Shown in pieces: positions 24,101 through 33,633 of a DNA stretch of 64,000 bases. The stretch is taken from contig JASKMD010000010.1 in NCBI GenBank assembly GCA_030144725.1, forward strand, positions 1,804,347 to 1,868,346, in the 5' to 3' direction. Position numbers and translations under genes: made by a program. The DNA is from Haematococcus lacustris. Its lineage: Eukaryota; Chlorophyta; Chlorophyceae; Chlamydomonadales; Haematococcaceae. The first letter of the stretch is position 1. Each line of letters opens with the position of its first letter. A model generated the notes under the pieces. It saw nothing but the letters and a program-made list of their open reading frames with translations. It was not told where the DNA came from and did not search any database.

Positions 24101-26278
24101 GTCCTGTAGAGGATAGGGGGAGGTGTGTGTGATGAGTGATGGGGGCGACACCAGGAGAGGGGTGCACTTGGTAAAAGGGCAAGGTGCTCAAGGTCAAGCC
24201 CAAGCAAAAGTATGAGGTGATGGAGTCTGAGAGGAGGAGGTGCTCATGATGACAACGGCAGCAAATAACCCCAGGATTATGGTCCTCTGGTGCTGTAGGG
24301 GGGTGCACTTGATGTAGGGGGGAGGTGCTCAAAGTGTCACTTGGAAGCGGGGTCTTGGAAGGGGGGAGCTGCTTGTGTAAGGGCAGGGGTAGCAATGGAC
24401 TTAGTATGTATACTATATAGAGGCATTACCAGGGTCCTCTGGTGCTGTAGGAGGAGGGAGAGGGGGCCTTGCGTGGGAGTGGAGGAAACCTAGGTGGTCT
24501 GTAGTAGCAGTGAATGGTAATGGGTGGCAGCCATGGGTTGGTGAAATGTGTGAGGTTTGCAGGTGAGGATGAGTTGGAGGGGAGGTGTCGATGACTCACT
24601 TCTCAAACCCACCTGCTGACCTGGGTTCGAACCCTGGTGGTGGCGTGTTTTTGCAGCTGGCTGGTGTGCTGGTAGCCAAGGCCCCGGCCCTCCTGGCCTG
24701 CTGCGTGACAGTACCCGGGGAGCTGAACCGGGACTTAAAGCCACACCTGGAGCAAGTCCAAGAGGTGGGGCTAGGGGCTGTGGAGGGAGGGGGTGTGCAG
24801 GGAGGGGGTGTGGAGGGAGGGTGTGTGGAGGGAGGGTGTGTGGAGGGAGGGGTGGCAGCATGTCCTGTGTAGGCTGTGAGGGGTGCAGGTTAGGAGGTGG
24901 GGCAGTGGCGGGTGAGGTGGTGGCAAGCTGGTGGAGGGTTGGTGTGGCGCCAGCTCCAAAGGGAGGGAGTTGAGGGAGGCTGGGGGTGGTTGAGGGAGGC
25001 TGGGGGTGGTTGAGGGAGGCTGGGGGTGGTTGAGGGAGGCTGGGGGTGGTTGAGGGAGGCTGGGGGTGGTTGAGGGAGGCTGGGGGTGGTTGAGGGAGGC
25101 TGGGGGTGGTTGAGGGAGGCTGGGGGTGGTTGAGGGAGGCTGGGGGTGGTTGAGGGAGGCTGGGGGTGGTTGAGGGAGGCTGGGGGTGGTTGAGGGAGGC
25201 TGGGGGTGGTTGAGGGAGGCTGGGGGTGGTTGAGGGAGGCTGGGGGTGGTTGAGGGAGGCTGGGGGTGGTTGAGGGAGGCTGGGGGTGGTTGAGGGAGGC
25301 TGGGGGTGGTTGAGGGAGGCTGGGGGTGGTTGAGGGAGGCTGGGGGTGGTTGAGGGAGGCTGGGGGTGGTTGAGGGAGGCTGGGGGTGGTTGAGGGAGGC
25401 TGGGGGTGGTTGAGGGAGGCTGGGGGTGGTTGAGGGAGGCTGGGGGTGGTTGAGGGAGGCTGGGGGTGGTTGAGGGAGGCTGGGGGTGGTTGAGGGAGGC
25501 TGGGGGTGGTTGAGGGAGGCTGGGGGTGGTTGAGGGAGGCTGGGGGTGGATGGGTGGGAGAGACACGTTCATTAGGGCATGCGGAGGAAGGGTGTGGGAG
25601 GGGGTGTAGCGGCAGGCGCACGGGCAAGGGAGTGGCAAGGGAATGGAACGGGAATAGTTAAGAGGGGTAAGTGGATGTTGGTGGGTGAGGGAGGCTGGGG
25701 GTTGGTGGGAGGGACATGATCCCAAGGGCCTGGCGCAGCTGACAGCTGCAATGTGGGCAAGTGCCTGCTGGCACATGCATTGCGTAAAGGGGAGGGGAAG
25801 TGTCATGCATAGGACGTGACCGCCAGCCTAGAAGTGTGATTTTTCTAGCCTAGAACTCTAGCTTTTCCCCTCCTGCCTAGAATTTTAAGGTTTTTTGGAA
25901 AGCCTTGCACTATGCCATTTACCCTGGGAAGCCATAGGTGCTGACAGCTATGAAAATGTGGCCTTGCTCAGCCATAGCCTTGCTCAGCCATATCAACACT
26001 TTACCTTGCTCAGCCATAGGAAGTCTGAGATGCCAGCGATGCCGACCCACTTCACCCTGTGTGTAGCCATAGGCTCGGTGGGACCCTTCTTCGGTGAAGT
26101 TCCCTGTGGCACTCTTTGGACGCTTCTCTGTTGCTGTGTAACCTGCCTCATCCGATCCCCATTCGCCCTTCAGGTCATCGCGGCGTACGAGTTTTACACG
26201 CGAGAGTGGTTGGAACGCGGGGCCAGAGAAGTAGCGCCACAGCGGATGTCATCGTTTTCCTCCATCGACAGACGATAG
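20332..26278 (+). CDS. mTERF-family organelle nucleic-acid-binding protein, 5' partial
   Basis: mTERF proteins are helical-repeat proteins that bind DNA or RNA in mitochondria and plastids. Exons: 20332-20494, 21309-21395, 21584-21653, 22423-22568, 23056-23199, 24657-24764, 26174-26278. The phases agree (0, 0, 1, 0, 0, 0), giving about 273 residues. Repeats show the family pattern of P-x-L-L followed by a helix with regular Leu, for example SPALLYDI, HVPTLLEMSP, KHPALTTIPP and KAPALLACC. The first visible exon begins in one frame (MIGAAIGALESG...LHLLVQQ) and ends in another (SPALLYDITAASISQRL), so a 1- or 2-base indel near 20418-20424 is probable. The N-terminus and transit peptide are missing, probably in the N gap. 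The last exon (VIAAYEFYTREW...) is less certain. Introns carry a TA run, telomere-like and 7-bp repeats and a 20-bp minisatellite. Confidence 0.8.
21124..21179 (+). repeat. (TA)28 microsatellite in mTERF intron
   Basis: About 28 uninterrupted TA dinucleotides in the first visible mTERF intron, standing out in otherwise GC-rich DNA. Confidence 0.95.
21953..21993 (+). repeat. Interstitial telomere-like CCCTAA repeats
   Basis: CCCTAA hexamers with one CCCTACCCTTAA interruption, inside the mTERF intron between exons ending at 21653 and starting at 22423. The motif is TTAGGG on the other strand, not the TTTTAGGG known for Chlamydomonas. Confidence 0.8.
22114..22337 (+). repeat. 7-bp (CCCCTGA)n array with CCCCTAA variants
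   Basis: Roughly 32 heptamers, mostly CCCCTGA, with CCCCTAA and CCTCTGA variants interspersed, in the same mTERF intron as the CCCTAA stretch. On the other strand they read TCAGGGG and TTAGGGG. Confidence 0.93.
24971..25550 (+). repeat. 20-bp minisatellite, 29 copies, in mTERF intron
   Basis: Twenty-nine near-identical 20-bp units (TGAGGGAGGC followed by TGGGGGTGGT), in the last mTERF intron (24765-26173). The sense strand is G-rich. The minus strand reads as a long Pro/Ser/Leu/His-rich open frame, an artefact of the repeat. Confidence 0.97.
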
Positions 26279-27559
26279 CAACATCGAGCGGTGCTGCAGC
26301 GTTCAGCAGGCAGATTGAGCGGTTGTTCCATGTCGCGCAGCTGCCCGGCCGCCCGCGCAACTTGTCGCTTGCCGGGATGTCGCGCTGCCTGGGCCGGCCA
26401 CAGCCTGAAGCGTCCCTCTCGGATTGGGACTGTGTGGCAATGGTGTTGGTATGGCTTGACTGTATGGTATGGCTTGACCTGTCTGCATAGGTCGAAATGT
26501 AGGATGACGTTGTAGCGCCGTGTCGTTTCAACACGGTGTCAAGGATAGTCATACAAGCCCATTACACTCTCTAAGTACCGTAGTGATACGCCCTGTTGGT
26601 GACTTCACCAAATGAATTTGTCACTTGTGAAACTGAGTGAAACTTCGTTGAGCATGAGATGTTTTTCGTCACCAAATTGTATCACCTTCTCTTTGAGCAT
26701 GAAATTTGGGTTTTCACCAAATCAGCGTATCACCAACATGGCGTATCACTACGGTAGTGGCAATGGACTAGAGAATGTTGTTATGTTTAAATCTGTTCTG
26801 CTGCTACACAGGTTCCGTAAGCTTCTTGCAGAAAAAAGGGAAGTCAGCTGGACAAAAGAATTGTTACTTTGGCCGAGCCTTGACATGGCAGGCTACCCCA
26901 GATCACACATCTCATTCAACCCACACTTCACACCTCACCAGCTCATTGTGCATGCAGTGTTAGTTCTTTGACCCCCCATGACAACAATAACCCAGCGACC
27001 CTCTCTCACACATACACACATTCCTCGTAATTGTCAATCTCGATAATATTCACCATTTCTATCATATATCCATGTATGACTCATGCAAGTGGTGCAAGTC
27101 TGCATTTGACAGCAGTCAGTCGAGAGGGAGTACTAATTGTTCACATGTGGCCACTGCAGCAGCAGCAACAGTTCTCCACAGCACAAGCGTGAAGTTGCTG
27201 CAGGCTGGGCCACAAGGTTGAGGCATTATTCTGGCATGGCGTCATGGTCATGGCCAAAGTGGGGAAGGGTGGCCATAGCCGACAGTCTACCTTCGAGCAC
27301 CATGTGCCACTAACATGCTCAGCCCATCACCCAGCAAGGCTACCTCCGAGCACCACCCTGGAGCCTTCCCGCTGATACTCATTCAACCTGCTCACCTATG
27401 CTGGTGCCAGCAACCGCTGCTGCCAGCAGGGCCAAGGCAGCCAGCTGGCCAAAGGCCTTGCTGCATTTGCTGCAGCCCATTGCCATGACCAAGCAGGCAG
27501 GAAGACCTTAGGCACAGGGGCGGCTGCACATGCTGGCGCTATCACTGCCACCTTCCTCC
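26279..27559. other. Region between mTERF stop and unknown minus-strand gene
   Basis: About 1.3 kb between two convergent genes. It contains a MITE-like inverted-repeat element at 26577-26755. The stretch 26760-27120 is unusually AT-rich for this window. I recognise no coding segment. A minus-strand continuation of the unknown gene is possible because GTATGAG, a good donor, overlaps its last codons. Confidence 0.45.
26577..26755. mobile_element. MITE-like element with 26-bp terminal inverted repeats
   Basis: A 179-bp element whose ends, ACCGTAGTGATACGCC at 26577 and GGCGTATCACTACGGT ending at 26755, are inverted repeats over 26 bp with about one or two mismatches. AGT flanks both ends and may be a 3-bp target duplication. 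The AT-rich interior holds two diverged copies of a segment of about 40 bp (TTGAGCATGA...TCACCAAAT...). No transposase is encoded, so it would be a non-autonomous element. I cannot assign the superfamily. Confidence 0.65.
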
Positions 27560-30500
27560 TCACTCATACACATTGACCATGGCAGCCTGCGCCCTCACCT
27601 CCCGTAGCAGCTGTTGCTGCTCCTCGTGCTGGTGCCAGCCCGGCTGCTGCGCGCCCAACTCCGCGGACAGCACGTGCTCGATGCTGCCGGACAGCGGGGC
27701 CAGCCGGGCTGCAGGTCTCGCCACCACGGCCTGGAGCACATCCACCGAAGGCCCCCACCTGGCTTTTGGAACGGAGGACCTCCCGCCGCTGTCTGGCTGG
27801 GAGACAGGCACGGGCAACAGCCAGTTCCCATCCAAACCAGCTTGCGACACGTCTGGTAAGACTGCACCGCAGCTGCCACGCCGTCGAATCGCGATGCCGG
27901 GAGCCAGCTGCGAGGCCGTCGACGGAGGTGCAGCGCCCGGATGCCCGGACGCGCGGGGGACTGCCTGAGGCTTATTGCTCCATCCTCCCACGCCAGCTTC
28001 TCCTCGTGCAGCGCTGCAGGGCGGCAGGTCCACACGGGGCGGCAGAGCAGCGAGAAGAAGAGCTGCATTGTCCGCACGGGGCTGCACCCTAACGTGTTGG
28101 CACGGTGTGGTGCGCTGAGGTCTGACGTCACCTAACCCTAGGGACGTGGTCGAAGTTCGTCCGGCCTCGCCCGCGCCTCGCAGTTGGTCCACACGGGATG
28201 CCGGCAGCAGTGGCGGCAATGCAGGTGGGGTTCTAGAGCCGGGCCCGGGACCCAGCGCTGAGTGTCGCTCACACGTTTCACTCGCCAGGCTGCTCACGCC
28301 GTGTCTGCTCGCGCCAGGCCTTACTTCTAAACTGCGTCGGGCGGCACGGCCTGCCCATGGGATGCTGGAGCGCGGGATGTTCGGCGCGGCCTGAGCCGGC
28401 TTGAGTTGAAGGGCCGCTGCGCTGCTGACGAGTGTCACACTATCGCAAGGCGTGACTTGATGGTCCGCAGAGTTGCTGCGGCAGTCGGTGTCGAGCGTAT
28501 CGCTTAGCGCAGGGCCAGTGTACGGCCCTGGCACTGAGGCGCAGGCTGCGGGGAGCAGGAGGTCCTGCAGCCTATAGTTGGGTCGTTGCCGTAGGGGTGG
28601 GGAGGCCACGTGGCGGTTGCCCCGACCTGCGCAAATGACATGTACACGAAAACATGACGCGGTTTTGCACAAAAACCTGAGTGTCAGTCCAGCAGAAGGA
28701 CACCTGTGAGGCGGGTTCCCGAGGTGGCTGGGTACATATCCATCCCGGCAGCACCCGAGCCATGCCTGCAAGCCCCCCTGCACCAAGGCATACTAGTGGT
28801 ACTAGTGCTGTAGGCAGTGCTGCGGGCACTACCCCTTGCACCCTGGGACCCCTTGCACCCTTGCACCAGGGCACACTAGCAGTAGTGACAGTAGTGGCAG
28901 CAGTGGCACCCTGGCAGTGGTGGCACCAGGGCAGACCAGCTGTACCAGGGCACTTGCACTCGTGGTGCTGGGATGCTGGTGACACCCTGGCAGTGGTGGC
29001 ACATAGTAGTGGTGCTAGTGGTGCTAGTGCTGTGTGTGCTCTCAGCACGGCCTGCTGTGGTGGGGTTGCCGGCTGGGATTGCAGGCCAACAGCTGGTGTG
29101 GCAGGCCAACAGCCCTGACAGGCCTGCTATGGTGGGGTTGCTGGGTGGGATTGCAGCCAACCCAGGGCTGAGGAGTCAGTAGGTGCACCGGTGCAAGTGG
29201 CTGCGAATGCTGACCCCGACAGCACATGAGTGTTGCACGGCCCCTAACCCTGCAGTGGACCAACGGCAATGCCAGGAGGAATACCAGGAGCCATAGCAAG
29301 GCTGCTGCCAGCACCAGCATCCAGCCCTGAGCCTGACTAGTGCCCGGAGCCTGACCAAAACAAGGGAGGCAGACTGGTGGAAGCGCTACCACTGCACCCA
29401 CTACCAATGCCTGCCAGCCCCCTGGTACCAAGGCATGATGTGGCCACCTGGGTGTCAGTCTAGCAGACGACACTTGTGTGGCAGGGTCACGAGGTGGGTG
29501 GGTATTTATCCATCCCAGCACCACCCCAGCCCCTCCTGCCAGCCCCTAAATCCTGCACTGCTCTGCTGGGGAGTCCTGCACTGCTAGGGGCATTACTCTG
29601 GCCCTAGTGGCACCCTTGCAGTAACTGTGCTGGTAGTGGTGCTTGTGCTGGGTGTGTGCTCAGTATGCCCTTCTGTACCAGCCCTCAGCCCAAGTGTGGG
29701 AGGCTGACAGCCCTGACAGACCAGCTGTGGTGGGGTTGCTGGCTGGGGTTGCAGCTAGCCCAGGGCTGAGAAATGAGAGGGGACTGTTGCGTACACCAGT
29801 GCAAGTGGCTGCAGATGCCGACCCCAGTAGCAAGTTAGTCAGGGTCTCTGAGCAGCGTGTCCATCTGATGCTGCCCCATCCATGGGCCAATGCTGCCTCT
29901 TTTCCCTTTGCGCCAGTGTGCACCAGTGACCGCGTCACCACTTAGATCTTTATGTTCCGATAGGGTGGCTTGCATCCCTGCCTGCTGGCCTACAACACCT
30001 CATCGAGGCCCCCTGCCAGCCCGCATCCGGGTGCCTGTGCCTGTGGCAGTGTGGCAAGTCCCTTGGGAAAGCCAGGGGTGACTCAGTGCTGCCTTACAAG
30101 CCCTGACGCTGCCGCGGCCACCAGAACCCAAGGGGTGCTACACTGGAGGAGCCTACTAGAAGATCCTCACTGCTACACCCTCAAGTCTGCCACAGAGCCG
30201 TGTGATGTGCGGTGGCGCTGGGTTGCTAGCCCACAGCTTTGTGTCCAGGGCTGCAGTCCCGCAATGGCAATGGCAATGCCAGGAGCCGTGGCAAAGGCTG
30301 CTGCCAGCACCAGCCCCTAGTCCAGAGCCTTGTGCCCAGGACTGACTATTGGCCTGCTTGAGAGATAGAGAGCTCTGAGACAGGCCCTAGGCGGCGCGAT
30401 GAGGGCAGCCCAGGTTCACCATTCAACACCAGGGAGGGGCAGGTGGCCCAATGCCTGCTGCAGCTAGGCACGTAGGGAGGGAGGGGCAACAGGCGCTGCC

Positions 30501-31946
30501 CGCCTCACCCCAAGGCTACCATGCGTGTCAAGCCTGAAGCAGATTCACGGCTGGCGGCTTAAATGGTGTGAGCCATCTCTTCCTTCTGCTTTCCTTCTTC
30601 TTCTTCTTCTCCTTTCAAGGCTAGCTAGATATGAAGGGTGGAAGACAGAGACACGAGAGGCAAGGAGGTAGCTAGGTCTACCTCTAAAGGCGGCCATGCC
30701 TGCTGAGAATGTAAGGCCACGCCCCACACAAACCCTTGCTGCATGCAAACAAGTCGGAGAACAGATAACACATCCCTCTACGCCTTAGTAGGGGAGTAAT
30801 GTGCTGAGAATGTAAGGATGTCAAGTCAAGCCCGGTCAGTGGCTGTCAAGTCTGGCAAGGAGGGTGGTATGGCTTCCCAGCCCTTGCAACAGAACCCCAG
30901 CCTCTGCAGCTGGTTCTATTCACCCAGCTGGTACTCGAGACATGACTCATGAATAGACATGCATGCCGGCCCACAGCCTTGGGCTTTGCCTGAACAAGAG
31001 AGGCATGTGGCATGTAACTCATGAATGAACATGTGTGGCCGTGGCCGTAGGGCAAGGCTCTCAGGGGTAGGGCAAGGCACGCAGGGGTGCTAGGGGAGCC
31101 CCAATACCCCTGCAGCCCTGAGGCTGCCAATGGCAATGCCAGGAGCAATGGCAAGGCTGCTGCCAGCACCACTGGTAGTTGGCACATGAATGGTGATTGA
31201 GCATGAATGCTGCCCTCAGCCACGAGCTTTGCCTCAGCAGAGAAGGCATCCTGCTGCTGGCATCGTTGCCACTGCACCTGCTGGGCTGTTTGTCGCGTGA
31301 CCTTACACATGTGACAACCACATAGTGTGCGGTGGCCTGGGTTGCTGCCAACATGAACTCTTGATTGACCTAGTGGGGCTGTGGAATGAGGCGCGCATGA
31401 TGTGAGAAGGGTGAACCCCAGCCGTACCTGTCTCGTTGTCCTTAAACCGGTGTTCATGTTGCCCCTCTGCTGCCTCGTTTCTGTAGTCTGGCAGCGACGG
31501 ACTGCTTGCATAGCCACTCCTTCTGTACAGACCACTGCCCGAGGGAGGCTGACACAGCGCTCCACCTGCTGCTTTGCCCAGCTCAGTCGTTGCGACGTGA
31601 GCAGGTGGCGCTGTGTCTGCGTCGCTATCGGCTGCAGAGGGTTTGAGACGAGCTAGGCTGCCGCGGTTGGTTGAGGGGCGCACGATGCACCGCCCGCTGA
31701 CGGAGCCTCGAACGAACGTCTCAAACACTGCGTCCAAGCATAAGCAAGCATTCGCTCGAAATTTTGCGGGAGTGTGTTACCATGGCCGAGGCAGTGCTCC
31801 GTGAGTAGGAGTCGCTTACTGTCAAAGTCGCTGGATTCCTCCGTGCTAAGGAAAGCCGGCGCCGGAAAGTCGGCCTGGCAAGTGACTTCCGCTTCGGGTA
31901 GAACCGGAGGTTTTGCCCCCGCGAACAGCATCTTAAACCGTTCCAT
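27560..31946 (-). CDS. Hypothetical protein, three exons, function unknown
   Basis: I do not recognise this protein. Proposed exons in transcript order: 31946-31781, 31706-31428, 28626-27560. Each join is phase 1, giving 503 residues from ATG at 31946 to TGA. It begins MERFKMLFAGAKPP. The middle is low complexity, rich in Ser, Pro, Ala and Arg, with a charged stretch DYRNEAAEGQHEHRFKDNE. The C-terminal 60 residues look more ordered, with a predicted helix around EEQQQLLREVRAQ. I see no signal peptide, membrane segment or known motif. The donor and acceptor pairs are consistent, but exon 1 could also end at an alternative in-phase donor (GTAAGC, about 31813). Intron 2 (2.8 kb) holds a block of duplicated repeats including SAE1-derived sequence. 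The gene may extend past 27560 if GTATGAG is used as a donor. Confidence 0.5.
28679..29900. repeat. Complex duplicated block in intron of unknown gene
   Basis: Several modules occur twice with about 75-85% similarity: GTGTCAGTC-AGCAG...GAGGTGG (28681 and 29453), the CCATCCC-GCA stretch (28740 and 29510), CAGCCCTGACAG...GGTGGGGTTGCTGG (29110 and 29709), and GTGCAAGTGGCTGC followed by a short ACCCC-AGCA stretch (29188 and 29799). A related GGCAATGCCAGGAGC...GCTGCTGCCAGCACCA module appears at 29268, 30265 and 31130. No coding function seen. Confidence 0.7.
29814..29900 (+). pseudogene. Fragment related to SAE1 exon 3/intron 3 junction
   Basis: About 87 bp here match the region 34042-34127, which spans the end of SAE1 exon 3 (ADADPSS) and the first part of its intron 3. 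Shared words include GATGCCGACCCCAG, GAGCAGCGTGTCCATCTGAT and CTGCCCCA-CCATGGG. The donor GT is not preserved. Both pieces are on the plus strand, so this copy is antisense to the gene whose intron it occupies. Confidence 0.7.
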
Positions 31947-33306
31947 GCTGGCTTAGAACCTGCACGCACACAGTGACAGTGAGCTGGGCGTAATGTAGTG
32001 TTGCCTCGGGTAACGCTACAGAGAGATAAAAGCAGGTCGGTAGCGTGAGTGTCAGCGCTCCTAGCAGCAGGAGGTACAGCGGAGAGGAAATAATGTACCT
32101 GGATGGAGAAGTTAAAGCCCTCCTTGCGCGCCTCGCAACCTGTAGCAGACGAGGCAGTAGCTAGTGACCCGCTTTGGGTATAGTCTCCTCGTAGTAAATG
32201 CTAGGCGTGAATGAGGGATATTCAAAGCACCGAGACAATTTTAAATGCGCGACGTCGACGTCAGTCACTACAGACATGCTGCTTTCCCATCGTCATGGTC
32301 TCAATGCTCATCAATGTCACAGCTGTCACTGTTGTGTGTTGAGGAAGGAACATAATCACTATCATAGTCGCACCACACATGTCGCTGATGAGGTGCTGAG
32401 TGCATGATTGAGAGTGCAGGTGCAATGCTTTGGTACAGACTATATGTATACAGGATATACATATGTATAGGCTATATGCATACAGGATATATGTATCAAC
32501 GTGTGTGATGCGTGGCTGGACCTGGGTCTTGGTATCCCTGCCCCTGCCCCTGCCCCTCCTTCTCCACCAAACCCAGCACCAGCATCTCCTTCCCTCCCCC
32601 CAAAGCAACACACGTGTCCTTTTGTGATCAAACTCATCTTCCCCCTTTTACATTGCCCCAGCCGCCCCTGCCTTACCTCCCCACCTTATCCCCCAGAACC
32701 GCCTGCCAGGCCCACCCTCCCTCCTGTCTCACATAGCCCCTCTCCAGTATGCGGCATTTCCCCTGGCCTGCCCCTGTTCCCTGCCCTCGCGTATTGCCCC
32801 TCTCCCGCTCTTGCTTTTCCTTTCCTTCACCCCAACCCCCCTCCTTCCTCACCCACCTCAACATATCGCCTGGCCCACAAGTCTGAGGGGCTCCAGCCTT
32901 CTGCCTGGACCAGACCTAGCATGAAGCACCCTTGGCATCTTCATCCCCTGCACTGCATGAGAGAATGATCAGTTTCTCAAGCAGCCTGCAGGGCAGCACC
33001 CTCCCCCTCGCTCCATACCTGCAATTGTGGGTGTGCGGTGCAGTATGTAGAGCACCATATGTGCAGGACATAGAGCAGCATCTTACCTGTAGGTGCAGTG
33101 CACGCCAGCATAGCACAGGGTAAGACACAGTAGGCTGGACACGCACCTCATGCGCCAGGCCCCTGCCTTTCATACATAGCCAAGCAGGCAAAGCACTGGG
33201 CAGTTCAGAAGGCATCAGAGCGTCCAAGAGCTTCGGCTTCAGGTCAAGGCATCACCCTTCCCCTCATTCCATCTGTGCAGCTGTGTACAGGGGAGCACCA
33301 TCTCAC
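31947..33306. other. Region between two divergent gene groups
   Basis: Probable promoter region of the unknown minus-strand gene on its left side. It includes a strongly C/T-rich stretch at about 32520-32870 and a short repeat of TATATGCATACAGGATATA-like words near 32440-32495. A minus-strand open frame at 32916-33227 (LLDALMPSELPSALP...) could be a coding exon, but I cannot join it in phase to anything. Confidence 0.4.
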
Positions 33307-33544
33307 CTGTAGGCAGCTGCAGTGCTCCTGAGAAGCCATGGGCCTGTTCAGCTCGTACTGCCAGGGTCAGGGCCGCGGCGCCCTCCGCCATCTGGCCTTC
33401 GTCACACCGGACATTGCTCCCCCCCCGTTCACGAAGCCCCTGCTCATCAACCCCCTCGCCATCTCCGCGACTCTGGCCTTCAGCGATGTTTGAGCCTGGC
33501 CTTGAGCGAAACGGCGTAGCAGTATGTCTCGTTGCCTGACGCAT
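33307..33544 (-). CDS. Possible first exon of a divergent gene
   Basis: An ATG at 33544 opens a minus-strand frame of 79 codons (starting MRQATRHTATPF, then Gly, Arg and Glu-rich) that ends at a good donor, CAG followed by GTGAGA. The composition is plausible for a coding exon, and a start only 90 bp from the SAE1 start codon would make the pair head-to-head. No family is recognised. The next open minus-strand segment (33227-32916) does not join in phase, so the model is incomplete and may be wrong. Confidence 0.25.
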
Positions 33545-33633
33545 GTAGACTGATACGAGATGCAAAGAGCTGCTGCGATTGTGTGACCGTGAAGCGTGCG
33601 ACCGTTGCCTCTTCATTTGAGCTAGTGCGCGCG

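Noticed and set aside
24490..25806. Minus-strand 438-codon open frame with PPASLNHPQPPSTTPSL repeats
   Set aside because: It is the complement of the 20-bp intron array of the mTERF gene and contains an mTERF exon on the other strand.
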